Shown here piece after piece: positions 1 to 9,446 of a stretch of DNA of 64,000 nt (its first letter is position 1; each line of letters opens with the position of its first letter). Under the pieces are notes generated by a model. The model was given only the letters and a program-made list of their open reading frames with translations. It did not search any database and was not told where the DNA came from. This DNA is from Streptomyces sp. TRM68416. GTDB lineage: Bacteria > Actinomycetota > Actinomycetes > Streptomycetales > Streptomycetaceae. A program made the position numbers and the translations under genes. The stretch is taken from NCBI RefSeq assembly GCF_014596915.1, contig NZ_JACVWU010000016.1:163782-227781 (forward strand), given 5' to 3'.

Positions 1-739
1 CTACCGGGAGCTGATGGACGACTCGGAGTTCTGGGCGTCGTTCCGGCACAGCATGTTCATGGTCGTCGCCATGGCCGTCGTACCGACCGCGCTGGGGCTG
101 GTGCTGGCCGCGGCCCTGTTCGACTACGTGGGCCGGCACTTCGGCAGCAAGGTCGTGGCCGTGCTGCGGGCCTGCTTCTATCTCCCGCAGGTGCTGCCGA
201 TCGCGGTCGCGGGCATCGTCTGGAGCTGGATCCTCGCCCCCGACAACGGCTCCCTCAACGAACTGCTCGGGGCCGTGGGCCTGTCGAGCTGGCAGCAGGA
301 CTGGCTGGGCGATCCCGATCTCGCGCTCTACAGCGTGATGGGCGTGATGGTGTGGGTGCAGCTCGGCTTCCCGCTGGTGGTCTTCATGGCCGGACTCCAG
401 CGCGTGGACCCGCAGTTGCACGAGGCGGCCGAGCTGGACGGGGCGGGCTGGTGGCGTCGCTTCTGGCACATCACGCTGCCGCAGATCCGGCCGGAGACGT
501 ATGTCGTGCTGACCTGGTGCTCGATCGCCGCGCTCAAGGTGTTCGGCGCGGTGTACGTGCTGACCAAGGGCGGTCCGGGCGGTGCGACCAACGTCCCCTC
601 GTACTTCTCCTTCACCACGTTCTTCGAGAAGACGCAGGTGGGCTACGGCGCCGCGATCTCCACCGTGCTGACCGTGATCATCCTGGCGCTGTCCCTGCTC
701 GGGCTGAAGCTCCAGACGCGCGCCGAGGAGGCCTCGTGA
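1..739 (+). CDS. carbohydrate ABC transporter permease, MalF-type (5' partial)
   Basis: Inner-membrane subunit of a sugar importer. The reading frame is open to the first base (in frame from base 2, reading YRELMDDSEFW), so the true start lies before the window. Several hydrophobic segments are visible, and the EAA loop that docks the ATPase reads EAAELDGAGWWRRFWHITLP. The segment GGPGGATNVPSYFSFTTFF near the C-terminus is typical of MalF/UgpA-like permeases. Its stop overlaps the GTG start of the next permease (GTGA), so the two are translationally coupled. No ATPase gene follows; streptomycete sugar importers usually share the MsiK ATPase encoded elsewhere. Substrate is inferred from the alpha-xylosidase downstream. 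Confidence 0.9.
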   Translation, partial: YRELMDDSEFWASFRHSMFMVVAMAVVPTALGLVLAAALFDYVGRHFGSKVVAVLRACFYLPQVLPIAVAGIVWSWILAPDNGSLNELLGAVGLSSWQQDWLGDPDLALYSVMGVMVWVQLGFPLVVFMAGLQRVDPQLHEAAELDGAGWWRRFWHITLPQIRPETYVVLTWCSIAALKVFGAVYVLTKGGPGGATNVPSYFSFTTFFEKTQVGYGAAISTVLTVIILALSLLGLKLQTRAEEAS

Positions 740-1560
740 GCACCGCGCTCCGCCGCTACCCCGTGCTGGTCGCCCTGTGCGTGGCCGCCCTGTTCATGGT
801 CGTGCCGTTCCTGATCGTGACCATGAACGCGGTCAAGTCGCCCACCGAGTACTCCCAGAACGGCCCGCTCGGCCTCCCCGAGGGCCTCTACCTGGACGGT
901 CTGAAGGACTTCTGGGAGCGCGTCGACTACACCCAGAAGCTGGTCAACTCCGTGCTGATCAGCGGCGCGGTGGCGATCGGCGCGGTCGTGCTGTCGGTGC
1001 TGAACGCGTACGCGATCGGCATCGGGCGGGTCAAGGGCCGCACCTGGGTGCTCGCCTTCTTCGTCCTCGCCAACATGCTGCCGCAGGAGGCGCTGGTCTA
1101 CCCCGTCTACTACCTGAGCAAGGAAGTCGGCCTGTACGACACCAGGTTGAGCGTGATCATCGTCTTCACGGTGATCCAGGCGGCGTTCGGCACGTATCTG
1201 CTCTCCTCCGTGCTCGGCCAGTTCCCCCGCGAGATCATCGAGGCGGCCCGGATCGACGGGGCCAACAAGTGGCAGGTGCTGTGGCGGATCGTCGTCCCGG
1301 TCAGCCGGCCCACCCTCGGCGTCCTCATGGTCTTCTTCTTCATCTGGACCTGGAACGAGTTCCTGCTCCCCCTGGTCATGCTGATCTCCAACGACAACCA
1401 GACGGTGTCGGTGGCCCTCGGCGTCCTCCAGGGCCAGCGTCTGATGGACGCCACGATGACCAACGCGGCCGCCCTGCTCGGCGTCCTCCCGGCCATCGTC
1501 TTCTTCCTCCTCTTCCAGCGGACCCTCACCCGCGGCATCGCCGTGGGCGCCGTCAAGTAA
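736..1560 (+). CDS. carbohydrate ABC transporter permease, MalG-type
   Basis: Second membrane subunit of the sugar importer, 274 residues. The GTG start overlaps the stop of the preceding permease. It has the N-terminal membrane segment LVALCVAALFMVVPFLIVTM, the EAA motif EAARIDGANKWQVLWRIVVP and the ending GIAVGAVK that is characteristic of MalG-family permeases. It is followed after 11 bases by the GH31 gene, so transporter and glycosidase form one operon. The likely job is uptake of a short oligosaccharide that is then cut in the cytoplasm by that enzyme. Confidence 0.93.
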   Translation: MSTALRRYPVLVALCVAALFMVVPFLIVTMNAVKSPTEYSQNGPLGLPEGLYLDGLKDFWERVDYTQKLVNSVLISGAVAIGAVVLSVLNAYAIGIGRVKGRTWVLAFFVLANMLPQEALVYPVYYLSKEVGLYDTRLSVIIVFTVIQAAFGTYLLSSVLGQFPREIIEAARIDGANKWQVLWRIVVPVSRPTLGVLMVFFFIWTWNEFLLPLVMLISNDNQTVSVALGVLQGQRLMDATMTNAAALLGVLPAIVFFLLFQRTLTRGIAVGAVK

Positions 1561-1571
1561 GGACCCCCCAC

Positions 1572-3821
1572 GTGAAGTTCACCAACGGCTACTGGCTGCT
1601 GCGCGAGGGCGTCACCGCGGCCCACCCGGTCGAAGTGCTCGACGTCACGGAGCAGGACGGCGCGCTGGAGATCCACGCGCCGACCCGCCCGATCCGCTCG
1701 CGCGGCGATCTGATGACGGGACCGGTCATGACGATCAAGGCACACAGCCCCATGCCCGACGTCATCGGGCTGACTCTGACGCATCTGACCGGCGACGTGC
1801 GGCGCGGGCCCGAGTTCGAGCTCGCCGAGTCGACGGCCGCGGCCCAGGTGGCCTACGACGACGGGCATGTGACGCTGATCTCCGGCGAGTTGTCGCTGCG
1901 GGCCGCCCGCACCGGCTCCTGGCACGTGGAGTTCCTGGCCGGCGGCCGGGTGCTGACCTCCAGCGGCCACAAGGGCATGGGCATCATGCGGGAGGCGGAC
2001 GGCGCGCACTACCTGCGCGAGCAGCTCAACCTCGGGGTGGGGACGAGCGTCTACGGCCTCGGCGAGCGGTTCGGGCCGCTGGTGAAGAACGGCCAGGTCG
2101 TCGACATCTGGCAGGCCGACGGCGGCACGTGCAGCGAGCAGGCGTACAAGAACGTGCCCTTCTATCTGACGGACGCGGGCTACGGCGTCTTCGTCGACCA
2201 TCCGGGCAAGGTGTCCTTCGAGGTGGCCTCGGAGGTCGTCTCCCGGGTGCAGTTCAGCGCGGAGACGCAGGAGCTGACGTACTACGTCGTCTACGGGCCG
2301 ACCCCGAAGGAGATCCTGCGCAAGTACACGGCGCTCACCGGCCGTCCGGCGCTGCCGCCCGTCTGGTCGTTCGGGCTGTGGCTGTCGACGTCCTTCACGA
2401 CCTCGTACGACGAGGAGACCGTCACCTCCTTCGTGGACGGCATGCGGGAGCGCGAACTGCCCCTGTCGGTCTTCCACTTCGACTGCTTCTGGATGCGCGA
2501 GTTCCACTGGTGCGACTTCCAGTGGGACCCGCGGGTCTTCCCGGACCCCGAGGGCATGCTCTCCCGGCTGAAGGCGCGCGGGCTCCGGGTGAGCGTGTGG
2601 ATCAACCCGTACATCGCCCAGCGCTCGCCGCTGTTCGCGGAGGGCAAGGCGCTCGGGCATCTGCTGAAACGGCCCGACGGCAGCGTCTGGCAGTGGGACC
2701 TGTGGCAGCCGGGCATGGCCCTGGTCGACTTCACCAGCCCCGAGGCCCGCGACTGGTACGCGGCCAAGCTGGAGGCGCTGCTCGCGCAGGGCGTGGACTG
2801 CTTCAAGACCGACTTCGGCGAGCGGGTGCCGCTCGACGTGCAGTGGTCCGACGGCTCCGACCCGGAGCGCATGCACAACTACTACACGTACCTGTACAAC
2901 CGCACGGTCTTCGACGTGCTGCGCAAGCACCGGGGCGAGGAGGAGGCGGTCGTCTTCGCCCGGTCAGCGACGGCGGGCAGCCAGCAGTTCCCGGTGCACT
3001 GGGGCGGCGACTGCGAGGCCACGTACGAGTCGATGGCGGAGTCGCTCAGGGGCGGTCTCTCGCTGGGCCTGTCCGGCTTCGGGTTCTGGAGCCATGACAT
3101 CGGCGGCTTCGAGGGGACCCCGTCGCCCGCCCTGTTCAAGCGGTGGCTGGCCTTCGGGCTGCTCTCCTCGCACAGCCGTCTGCACGGCTCCTCCTCCTAC
3201 CGCGTGCCGTGGCTGTTCGACGAGGAGGCCGTCGACGTGGCCCGGCACTTCACCCGGCTGAAGCTGCGCCTGATGCCCTATCTGTACGAGGCCGCGCGCA
3301 CCGCCCACACCGAGGGCGTGCCGATCATGCGGGCGATGGTGCTGGAGTTCCCGGACGACCCCGGGTGCGCGCATCTGGAGCGGCAGTACATGCTCGGCCC
3401 GGACCTGCTGGTCGCACCGGTGTTCAGCGATTCCGGCGAGGTCACCTACTACGTGCCCGAGGGCACCTGGACCCACTTCGTGACCGGGGAGACGGTGACC
3501 GGGCCGCGCTGGGTGCGCGAGAAGCACGACTTCGCGAGCGTGCCGCTGCTGGTGCGGCCGGGCGCGGTGATCCCGGTGGGCGCGGTGGACGACCGGCCCG
3601 ACTACGACCACGCCGACGGGGTCACCCTGCGGGCGTTCGGGCTCGCGCGGGGCGCGCAGGTGTCGGTGCGGGTCGGGGACGTGGCCTTCACCGTCGTACG
3701 GGAGGGGGACACGCTGCGGGCGTCGTGCGCCGACCCGTCGAAGCCGTGGGGGCTCGCGGCCGGGGGGCGTCAGGCGCGGGCGCGGGTCGGGACCGGGTTC
3801 CTCACGGTGGAGCTGGACTGA
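1572..3821 (+). CDS. GH31 alpha-xylosidase (YicI-like)
   Basis: Cytoplasmic retaining glycoside hydrolase of family 31, 749 residues, very close in motif content to E. coli YicI alpha-xylosidase. The nucleophile is D414 in KTDFGERVP. The acid/base is D480 in VHWGGDC, exactly 66 residues later as between YicI D416 and D482. FWSHDIGGFE and SSHSRLHGS are also conserved. There is no signal peptide, so it acts on imported substrate. GTG start 11 bases after the permease; its stop overlaps the ATG of the LacI gene (ATGA), giving coupled translation. Expected activity is release of alpha-xylose from isoprimeverose or other xyloglucan fragments. The family and motifs are seen; the physiological substrate is inferred. 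Confidence 0.92.
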   Translation: MKFTNGYWLLREGVTAAHPVEVLDVTEQDGALEIHAPTRPIRSRGDLMTGPVMTIKAHSPMPDVIGLTLTHLTGDVRRGPEFELAESTAAAQVAYDDGHVTLISGELSLRAARTGSWHVEFLAGGRVLTSSGHKGMGIMREADGAHYLREQLNLGVGTSVYGLGERFGPLVKNGQVVDIWQADGGTCSEQAYKNVPFYLTDAGYGVFVDHPGKVSFEVASEVVSRVQFSAETQELTYYVVYGPTPKEILRKYTALTGRPALPPVWSFGLWLSTSFTTSYDEETVTSFVDGMRERELPLSVFHFDCFWMREFHWCDFQWDPRVFPDPEGMLSRLKARGLRVSVWINPYIAQRSPLFAEGKALGHLLKRPDGSVWQWDLWQPGMALVDFTSPEARDWYAAKLEALLAQGVDCFKTDFGERVPLDVQWSDGSDPERMHNYYTYLYNRTVFDVLRKHRGEEEAVVFARSATAGSQQFPVHWGGDCEATYESMAESLRGGLSLGLSGFGFWSHDIGGFEGTPSPALFKRWLAFGLLSSHSRLHGSSSYRVPWLFDEEAVDVARHFTRLKLRLMPYLYEAARTAHTEGVPIMRAMVLEFPDDPGCAHLERQYMLGPDLLVAPVFSDSGEVTYYVPEGTWTHFVTGETVTGPRWVREKHDFASVPLLVRPGAVIPVGAVDDRPDYDHADGVTLRAFGLARGAQVSVRVGDVAFTVVREGDTLRASCADPSKPWGLAAGGRQARARVGTGFLTVELD

Positions 3822-4831
3822 TGGTGAAGATCACCGATGTGGCGCGGCACGCCGGGGTCTCCCCCAGCACCGTGTCGTACGCGCTCAGCGGCAAGCGCCC
3901 GATCTCCGAGGAGACCCGGCAGCGTGTGGAGGCGGCCATCCGCGAGCTGGGCTACCGCCCGCACGCGGGTGCCCGCGCCCTGGCCAGCAGCCGGTCCAAC
4001 GTGCTGGCCCTGGTCGTACCGCTGCGCACCGGGATCCATGTGCCGGTGGTGATGCAGTTCGCGGTGTCGGTGGTGACGACGGCACGGCGCCACGACCACG
4101 ATGTGCTGCTGCTGACGCAGGAGGAGGGCGAGGAGGGGCTGCGCCGGGTCGCGGACACCGCGCTCGTCGACGCGCTGATCGTCATGGACGTCCAACTGCA
4201 CGACCGGCGGCTGCCGTTGCTACGGGCCCTGGACCGCCCTTCCGTGCTGATCGGTTTCCCCTCCTCCCCCGCCGGACTGACCTGCATCGACCTGGACTTC
4301 AAGGCGGCCGGCGAGGCCTGTGTGGAGCATCTGGCGCGGCTCGGGCACCGGGTGGTGGCGCTGGTCGGATCGCCGCCGGAGGTGTACGTACGGCAGACCG
4401 CGTTCGCCCAGCGGGTGGTCGAGGGGTTCACGGCCGCCGCCGACCGCGGCGGGCTGGCCTCCTCCGTCCACCCGTGCGAGGGCCGGCCCGGCGCGGCCCG
4501 CGCGGTCGCCGAGCGCCTGTTGCGCGAACAGCCCGCCCTGACCGGCGTCGTCGTCCACAACGAGCCGCTCCTGGAACCGCTCGTCGACGCCTTCGAACAG
4601 CTCGGTCTGCGCATCCCCGGCGATCTGTCGGTCACCGCGATCTGCCCCGACGAGACCGCGGCCGCCGTCCGCGTGCCCATCACCTCCGTGGCCCTGCCGA
4701 CCGCCGAGGTGGGCGAGCGGGCGGTGGAGCTGCTGATGGGCAAGCTCGGCGGCAAGCCGGTGCCGCAGGCCACGCTGCTGCCGCCCCGGATCACGGAGCG
4801 CGCCAGCACCGCACCACGTCACGCGCCCTGA
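3821..4831 (+). CDS. LacI-family transcriptional repressor
   Basis: DNA-binding sugar-responsive regulator, 336 residues. The N-terminal helix-turn-helix reads KITDVARHAGVSPSTVSYAL, followed by the hinge-helix region and a periplasmic-binding-protein-like effector domain. The ATG overlaps the stop of the alpha-xylosidase gene. Last gene of the transporter-glycosidase operon and 40 bases ahead of the GH3 gene, so it most likely controls this cluster and responds to the imported sugar. I could not identify a convincing palindromic operator inside the window; the operon promoter lies upstream of base 1. Confidence 0.93.
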   Translation: MVKITDVARHAGVSPSTVSYALSGKRPISEETRQRVEAAIRELGYRPHAGARALASSRSNVLALVVPLRTGIHVPVVMQFAVSVVTTARRHDHDVLLLTQEEGEEGLRRVADTALVDALIVMDVQLHDRRLPLLRALDRPSVLIGFPSSPAGLTCIDLDFKAAGEACVEHLARLGHRVVALVGSPPEVYVRQTAFAQRVVEGFTAAADRGGLASSVHPCEGRPGAARAVAERLLREQPALTGVVVHNEPLLEPLVDAFEQLGLRIPGDLSVTAICPDETAAAVRVPITSVALPTAEVGERAVELLMGKLGGKPVPQATLLPPRITERASTAPRHAP

Positions 4832-4871
4832 ACACCCGTCTGCAAGGCCCTACTCGAAGGAGCCGTGGAAC

Positions 4872-7775
4872 ATGAAAGGTCCCAGACACAGAGCCACCCT
4901 CGTCGTCGCCCTCGCGCTGATCGCGGGCACCGTCGCCGCCGTCCCCGCGGCGGCCGAGCCCGAACCCGCCTTCCGTGACCCGTCCCTGCCCGTCTCCGAA
5001 CGCGTCGAGGACCTCCTCGACCGGCTCACCCTCGACGAGAAGATCTCCCTGCTCCACCAGTGGCAGCCCGCGATCCCGCGCCTGGGCATCCAGTCCTTCC
5101 GCACCGGCACCGAGGCCCTGCACGGCGTCGCCTGGCTGGGCGAGGCCACCGTGTTCCCGCAGGCCGTCGGCCTCGCCTCGACCTGGGACACCGGCCTGAT
5201 GGAACGGGTCGGCTCGGCGATCGGCGACGAGGTCCGCGGCTTCCAGCAGGAACGCCCCACGGGCTGGGGCCTGAACGTGTGGGCACCCGTGACCAACCCG
5301 CTGCGCGACCCGCGCTGGGGCCGCAACGAGGAGGGCTACAGCGAGGACCCGCAGCTGACCGGCGCCCTGGCCACGGCGTTCGGCGAGGGCCTCACCGGCG
5401 GCGACCCCGACCATCTGAAGACGGCCCCGACGCTGAAGCACTACGTGGCCAACAACAACGAGGTGAACCGCACGACCACCTCCGCCGACCTGCGCCCGCG
5501 GGTGCTGAAGGAGTACGACCAGGCGGCCTTCCGCCCGGCCATCGAGGCGAACGCGGCGACGGGCGTGATGACCGCGTACAACCTGGTCAACGGCCGCCCG
5601 GCGACGGTCAGTCCGGACCTGGACGAGGTCGTGCGGAAGTGGACCTCGTACGACCTCATGAACGTCACCGACGCCTTCGCGCCCGGCAACCTCTCCGGCG
5701 AGCAGAAGTACTACCCGACCCTCGCCGAGGGCGACGCGGCCGCCCTGAAGGCCGGCATCGACAGCTTCACGGACAACGACGCGAACTCCGACATCACGAT
5801 CAACGCCATCAACTCCGCCTTGAACCAGGGGCTGTTGGAGGAGTCCGACATCGACGAGGCGGCCGGGCACATCCTCTCCGTCCGCGTCCGCCTCGGCGAG
5901 TTCGACCCGGGCGGCGGCAAGTACGGCGCGATCGACAAGTCCGTGATCAACAACCCCGCCCACCGGAAGCTGGCGCGCGAGGCGGCGGCCGAGGGCGCGG
6001 TGCTGCTGAAGAACCAGGGCCGGACGCTGCCCCTGAAGAAGTCCGGGAAGGACGTCGCCGTGGTCGGCCCGCTCGCCGACACCCTGTACACCGACTGGTA
6101 CTCGGGCACCCTGCCGTACGAGGTCACCCCGGCCAGGGGCATCGCGGACAAGCTCGGCGTGCCGGAGGTGGCGAGCAGCGAGGGCGTGGACCGCATCGCG
6201 CTGCGCAACACCGAGACCGGCGCGTACGTGACGGCGGGCACGGACGCCGACGGCGAGCCGCTGAGGGAGGCCACGGGCTCGGGCACGGCCACGCAGTTCG
6301 ACATCTTCGACTGGGGCGCGGGCATCGTCACGCTCCGCTCCGCCGCCAACGGCAAGTACGTCGGATACAACTGGTCGAACTTCGTCAACGACCAGGAACA
6401 GCCCGGCGGTTGGTTCGTCCAGCAGCAGTTCGCGCCGGAGCTGCAGGACGACGGCAGCTACCTGCTGCGGTACGCCAGCTACGAGACCCGCGAGTCCTGG
6501 TGGTCCAACCCGGTCTACCTGGGGCCGACCGGCGCCGACGGCACGCTCGGTCTGGTGGCGAAGGCGCGGGCCTCGTCGTACGCCAAGGAGATCGTGCGCA
6601 GTGGCGTCGAGGAGGCGGTCGCCGCGGTGAAGGGCAAGGACGCGGCCGTGGTGGTGGTCGGTTCGATGCCCGCGATCAACGGCCGCGAGAACGACGACCG
6701 TGAGGACATGGGCCTGGCCCCGGCACAAGAGGCGCTGGCCCAGGCGGTGCGGAAGGCCAACCCGAACACCGTCGTGGTCGTCGAGAACAGCTACCCCACC
6801 ACGCTCGGCGCCCTGCAGAAGAGCGTCCCGGCCCTGCTGTGGACCTCCCACGCGGGCCAGGAGACCGGCAACGCCCTCGCCGACGTGCTGTTCGGCGACG
6901 TGAACCCGGCGGGCCGCCTGACCCAGACCTGGTACCGCTCGGAGTCCGACCTCCCCTCGATCCTCGACTACGACATCATCAAGTCCGACCGCACCTACCA
7001 GTACTTCCGGGGCACCCCGCTCTACCCCTTCGGCCACGGCCTGTCGTACACGACGTTCCGCTACGGCCCGTTGAAGAAGGTCGACGGCGGCTACGAGGTG
7101 AAGGTCACCAACACCGGCGGCCGGGCCGGCGACGAGGTCGTCCAGCTCTACACCCACCAGCGCGTCTCCCGCGACAAGCAGCCGCTGAAGCAGCTCAAGG
7201 CGTTCGAGCGGGTGTCGCTGAAGCCGGGCCGGACGAAGACGGTCAGGCTGAACCTCAGTCGGCAGGATCTGGCCCACTGGGACGTCACCCGCTCCCAGTG
7301 GGTGGTGGAGAGCGGCACCTACGACATCATGGTCGGCGCCTCCTCCACGGACCTCCGCGCGCGGACGACCTGGCAGGTCAAGGGCGAGACCATCCCCGCC
7401 CGCGACCTGTCCCGCACCACCCGCGCCGAGAACTTCGACGACTACGACTCCGTCCGCCTGGTCGACGAGTCCAAGGCCCGCGGTACGGCGGTGTCGGCGG
7501 CGAAGGACGGCGCCTGGCTGAAGTTCGCGGACGCCCGACTCGGTTCCGGCGCCGACACGTTCACCGCCCGCCTGGCCGGTGCGGCGGGCCCGGTGGAGAT
7601 CCGGCTCGGTTCCCCCACGGGCCGCCTCGTCGGTACGGCGCACTTCGCCGGGACCTCGTCGCCGTACGCCTACGAGACGGTGACGGCGAAGCTGTCACGC
7701 GCGGCGAAGGGCCGTACGGACGTCTACCTGGTCCTCGGCAAGGACCAACGCCTGTCGGAGTTCAGCCTGCGCTGA
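4872..7775 (+). CDS. secreted multidomain GH3 glycosidase (beta-xylosidase/beta-glucosidase)
   Basis: 967-residue exported family 3 glycoside hydrolase. ATG preceded by GAAGGAG. Residues 1-28 form a signal peptide ending AAAEPEP. The TIM-barrel domain spans about 30-340; by position the nucleophile is D267 in NVTDAFAPGN, where most GH3 enzymes read SDW. The alpha/beta C-terminal domain is split by an insertion at about 438-560 with beta-trefoil or fascin-like repeats (ALRNTETGAYVTAG, LRSAANGKYVGYN), often a carbohydrate-binding fold. A fibronectin-III-like domain (about 739-833) and a C-terminal beta-rich module (about 834-967), possibly carbohydrate-binding, follow. It would trim plant polysaccharide side chains outside the cell and feed the neighbouring importer. 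Exact specificity cannot be read from sequence. Confidence 0.9.
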   Translation: MKGPRHRATLVVALALIAGTVAAVPAAAEPEPAFRDPSLPVSERVEDLLDRLTLDEKISLLHQWQPAIPRLGIQSFRTGTEALHGVAWLGEATVFPQAVGLASTWDTGLMERVGSAIGDEVRGFQQERPTGWGLNVWAPVTNPLRDPRWGRNEEGYSEDPQLTGALATAFGEGLTGGDPDHLKTAPTLKHYVANNNEVNRTTTSADLRPRVLKEYDQAAFRPAIEANAATGVMTAYNLVNGRPATVSPDLDEVVRKWTSYDLMNVTDAFAPGNLSGEQKYYPTLAEGDAAALKAGIDSFTDNDANSDITINAINSALNQGLLEESDIDEAAGHILSVRVRLGEFDPGGGKYGAIDKSVINNPAHRKLAREAAAEGAVLLKNQGRTLPLKKSGKDVAVVGPLADTLYTDWYSGTLPYEVTPARGIADKLGVPEVASSEGVDRIALRNTETGAYVTAGTDADGEPLREATGSGTATQFDIFDWGAGIVTLRSAANGKYVGYNWSNFVNDQEQPGGWFVQQQFAPELQDDGSYLLRYASYETRESWWSNPVYLGPTGADGTLGLVAKARASSYAKEIVRSGVEEAVAAVKGKDAAVVVVGSMPAINGRENDDREDMGLAPAQEALAQAVRKANPNTVVVVENSYPTTLGALQKSVPALLWTSHAGQETGNALADVLFGDVNPAGRLTQTWYRSESDLPSILDYDIIKSDRTYQYFRGTPLYPFGHGLSYTTFRYGPLKKVDGGYEVKVTNTGGRAGDEVVQLYTHQRVSRDKQPLKQLKAFERVSLKPGRTKTVRLNLSRQDLAHWDVTRSQWVVESGTYDIMVGASSTDLRARTTWQVKGETIPARDLSRTTRAENFDDYDSVRLVDESKARGTAVSAAKDGAWLKFADARLGSGADTFTARLAGAAGPVEIRLGSPTGRLVGTAHFAGTSSPYAYETVTAKLSRAAKGRTDVYLVLGKDQRLSEFSLR

Positions 7776-7823
7776 CCGCGACCACGTCCCTGCTGTCGCG
7801 CGCGACGAAGGACCGTTCGGCGC

Positions 7824-8819
7824 TCAGCCCGCGCTGACCGTTTCCTTCGTCCAGGCGTCGACGCCGAGTCGGCCCGTCGTGCCGAGGTCCAGTTCCGGGG
7901 TCACCATTACGGGGGCGGCGCCGGGCCTCGGCCGTACGCGGACGTACGGCGCGTTCACCGGGTCCCCGAACTCGGTGGTGTTGCGCCAGGCGAGGCCCGC
8001 CTGCGCGGTCTCGCCCGGCTGCAGCACCAGGGGCTGCGGAGCGGTGCCGCCGAGGCCGCCGCCGATCTGGTCGGTGCCCTGGAGGATCTTCACCTCGTCC
8101 ACGGTCTCGTGGTCCTCGTCGAGGACCTCGACCTCCGGATAGCCGTTCACTTCGTAGGGCCGGCTGCCGCAGTTGACCAGGTGCAGCCCGACGACCCGCA
8201 GCCCCATGGCGGCGTCGCCCCGGTCCGCGTAGACCCGCACCCCGGACTCGGGGCACGGGCCGGACTGGGACGGCGCCTCGTCGACGGGGACGCTGCGCAC
8301 CTTCACGACGGTCACCGACGACACGTCGGCCGAGGTGCCGGTCGAACCGCGGGCAACGACCGTTCCCTTGACGGTCTTCCCGGCGCCGACCGCCGCGATC
8401 GTGCGCTCCGGGTCGTCGACGGCGGTGCCGGAGCCGGAGCGGAAGCCGAAGGTGACGGTGTAGGTGGCCGCCGCGGTCCCGTCGTTGGTGATCTCGAAGT
8501 CGGCGGAGAAGGAGGGGTCGGTGCCGCAACCGCTGCCGGCGCCCCAGGCGTAGAGCCCGGTGATCTTCACGCCGTCGTCCGGGGCGTCGTCGTAGGAGGG
8601 AACGGGCAGCGGTGTCGGGGTGCCCGAGGGGCGGGGTTGCTCGGACGGCTGCTCCGTCGACAGGTCCCCGTACTGCGGGTGGTCGGACGGGCACACGGTG
8701 GCGACGGCGACCGGGCCGCCCGTGCTTCCGGCCCCCTCCCCGGCGCTCTGCGTACCGCACGCGGCCAGCAGCAGGACACCGGCGAGAACAAGGGGAGCGG
8801 CACGCAGATCGGTGGGCAT
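7824..8819 (-). CDS. DUF4232 lipoprotein
   Basis: Predicted membrane-anchored extracellular lipoprotein of 331 residues. The chosen ATG gives a short hydrophobic signal ending in the lipobox LLLAACG with C21 as lipidation site. Upstream in-frame starts would run into the tmRNA gene. A Ser/Pro/Thr-rich linker precedes two beta-sandwich-like parts; the C-terminal part, with CPESGVRVYADRGDAAMGLR and ending near WTKETVSAG, matches the actinobacterial DUF4232 family, whose function is unknown. It converges on the GH3 gene with 48 bases between stops and lies just downstream of ssrA on the same strand, separated by the ssrA terminator. Confidence 0.82.
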   Translation of the reverse strand: MPTDLRAAPLVLAGVLLLAACGTQSAGEGAGSTGGPVAVATVCPSDHPQYGDLSTEQPSEQPRPSGTPTPLPVPSYDDAPDDGVKITGLYAWGAGSGCGTDPSFSADFEITNDGTAAATYTVTFGFRSGSGTAVDDPERTIAAVGAGKTVKGTVVARGSTGTSADVSSVTVVKVRSVPVDEAPSQSGPCPESGVRVYADRGDAAMGLRVVGLHLVNCGSRPYEVNGYPEVEVLDEDHETVDEVKILQGTDQIGGGLGGTAPQPLVLQPGETAQAGLAWRNTTEFGDPVNAPYVRVRPRPGAAPVMVTPELDLGTTGRLGVDAWTKETVSAG

Positions 8820-8934
8820 GCGCCCACCCCACCAAGGTCCGCGCGCCATAGCTGTGGCGTACCCCACACTCCCGGTCACAGGGCTGTCACAACTCCTCCT
8901 GCGATGGGCGCAGGCCCGCTCTGCCGACATGACA

Positions 8935-8967
8935 AAGGCCCCGGCGCTGCGAGAGCGACGGGGCCTT
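8935..8967 (-). terminator. intrinsic terminator of ssrA
   Basis: Perfect 9-bp stem AAGGCCCCG / CGGGGCCTT enclosing a second 4-bp stem (CGCT/AGCG) with a GCGAG loop. It lies 17 bases beyond the mature 3' end of the tmRNA on the minus strand, as expected for ssrA termination. Confidence 0.75.
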
Positions 8968-8983
8968 GCCCACATGGGATGAG

Positions 8984-9349
8984 TGGAGATGGCGGGAATC
9001 GAACCCGCGTCCAACGGTGCGGAATCAGGGCTTCTCCGTGTGCAGTCTGGTACGAGTTTCTCGGCCCTCCGGATCACCCAGACAAGTCCGGAACGGGCTC
9101 AGTCACTGTTTGATTTCCCTCTTCACCCCGTGACCGGGATCAAGGTTTAGTTCCCTAGCTGATGCCAGGATCCGGGTCGGGAACAGCCCCGGGCTGACAC
9201 TTCGCAAGTCGCTACTTAGGCAGCGAGGGCGAAGGAATCGCGCTTGGTGTTGGCGATTATTGGTTGCGACATATGGTTTACGAGATCATTGCCGCTTCCT
9301 CGACACGCTTCCCCTGCTTCGACAGCCGCTGTCGAAACCGATCATCCCC
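8984..9349 (-). ncRNA. ssrA: transfer-messenger RNA (tmRNA)
   Basis: Rescues stalled ribosomes by acting as tRNA-Ala and as a short mRNA that tags the unfinished protein for proteolysis. On the minus strand the 5' end reads GGGGATGATCGGTTTCGAC (from 9349). The 3' end is a T-arm plus acceptor (GGTTCGATTCCCGCC, then ATCTCC, then discriminator A at 8984), pairing with GGGGAT. The tag frame at 9216-9254 encodes ANTKRDSFALAA then TAA, the form I know from Streptomyces. The genomic bases after the discriminator are CTC, so the CCA end is not encoded and must be added by the nucleotidyltransferase. smpB lies 97 bases upstream on the same strand. Confidence 0.97.
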
Positions 9350-9446
9350 ATGTTGTTTTCTCAAGGTGCACACCGACCGTGGCCGGTGCTGATGCCATCG
9401 TACGTGACCAACGCACGCACGTGCCAGCGTATTCCCGGGCCGTGCG

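Noticed and set aside
4791..7643. A 950-codon minus-strand open frame under the GH3 gene
   Set aside because: Antisense shadow; the plus-strand frame has a signal peptide, ribosome-binding site and GH3 domains.
7763..7840. Similar sequences CAGCCTGCGCTGACCG and CAGCCCGCGCTGACCG at the ends of the GH3 and DUF4232 genes
   Set aside because: Short, inside ordinary coding ends and compatible with chance in GC-rich DNA; no element boundary seen.
8984..9060. A tRNA-like T-arm and acceptor end
   Set aside because: It is the 3' domain of tmRNA, proven by the tag reading frame and matching 5' end, not a separate tRNA.
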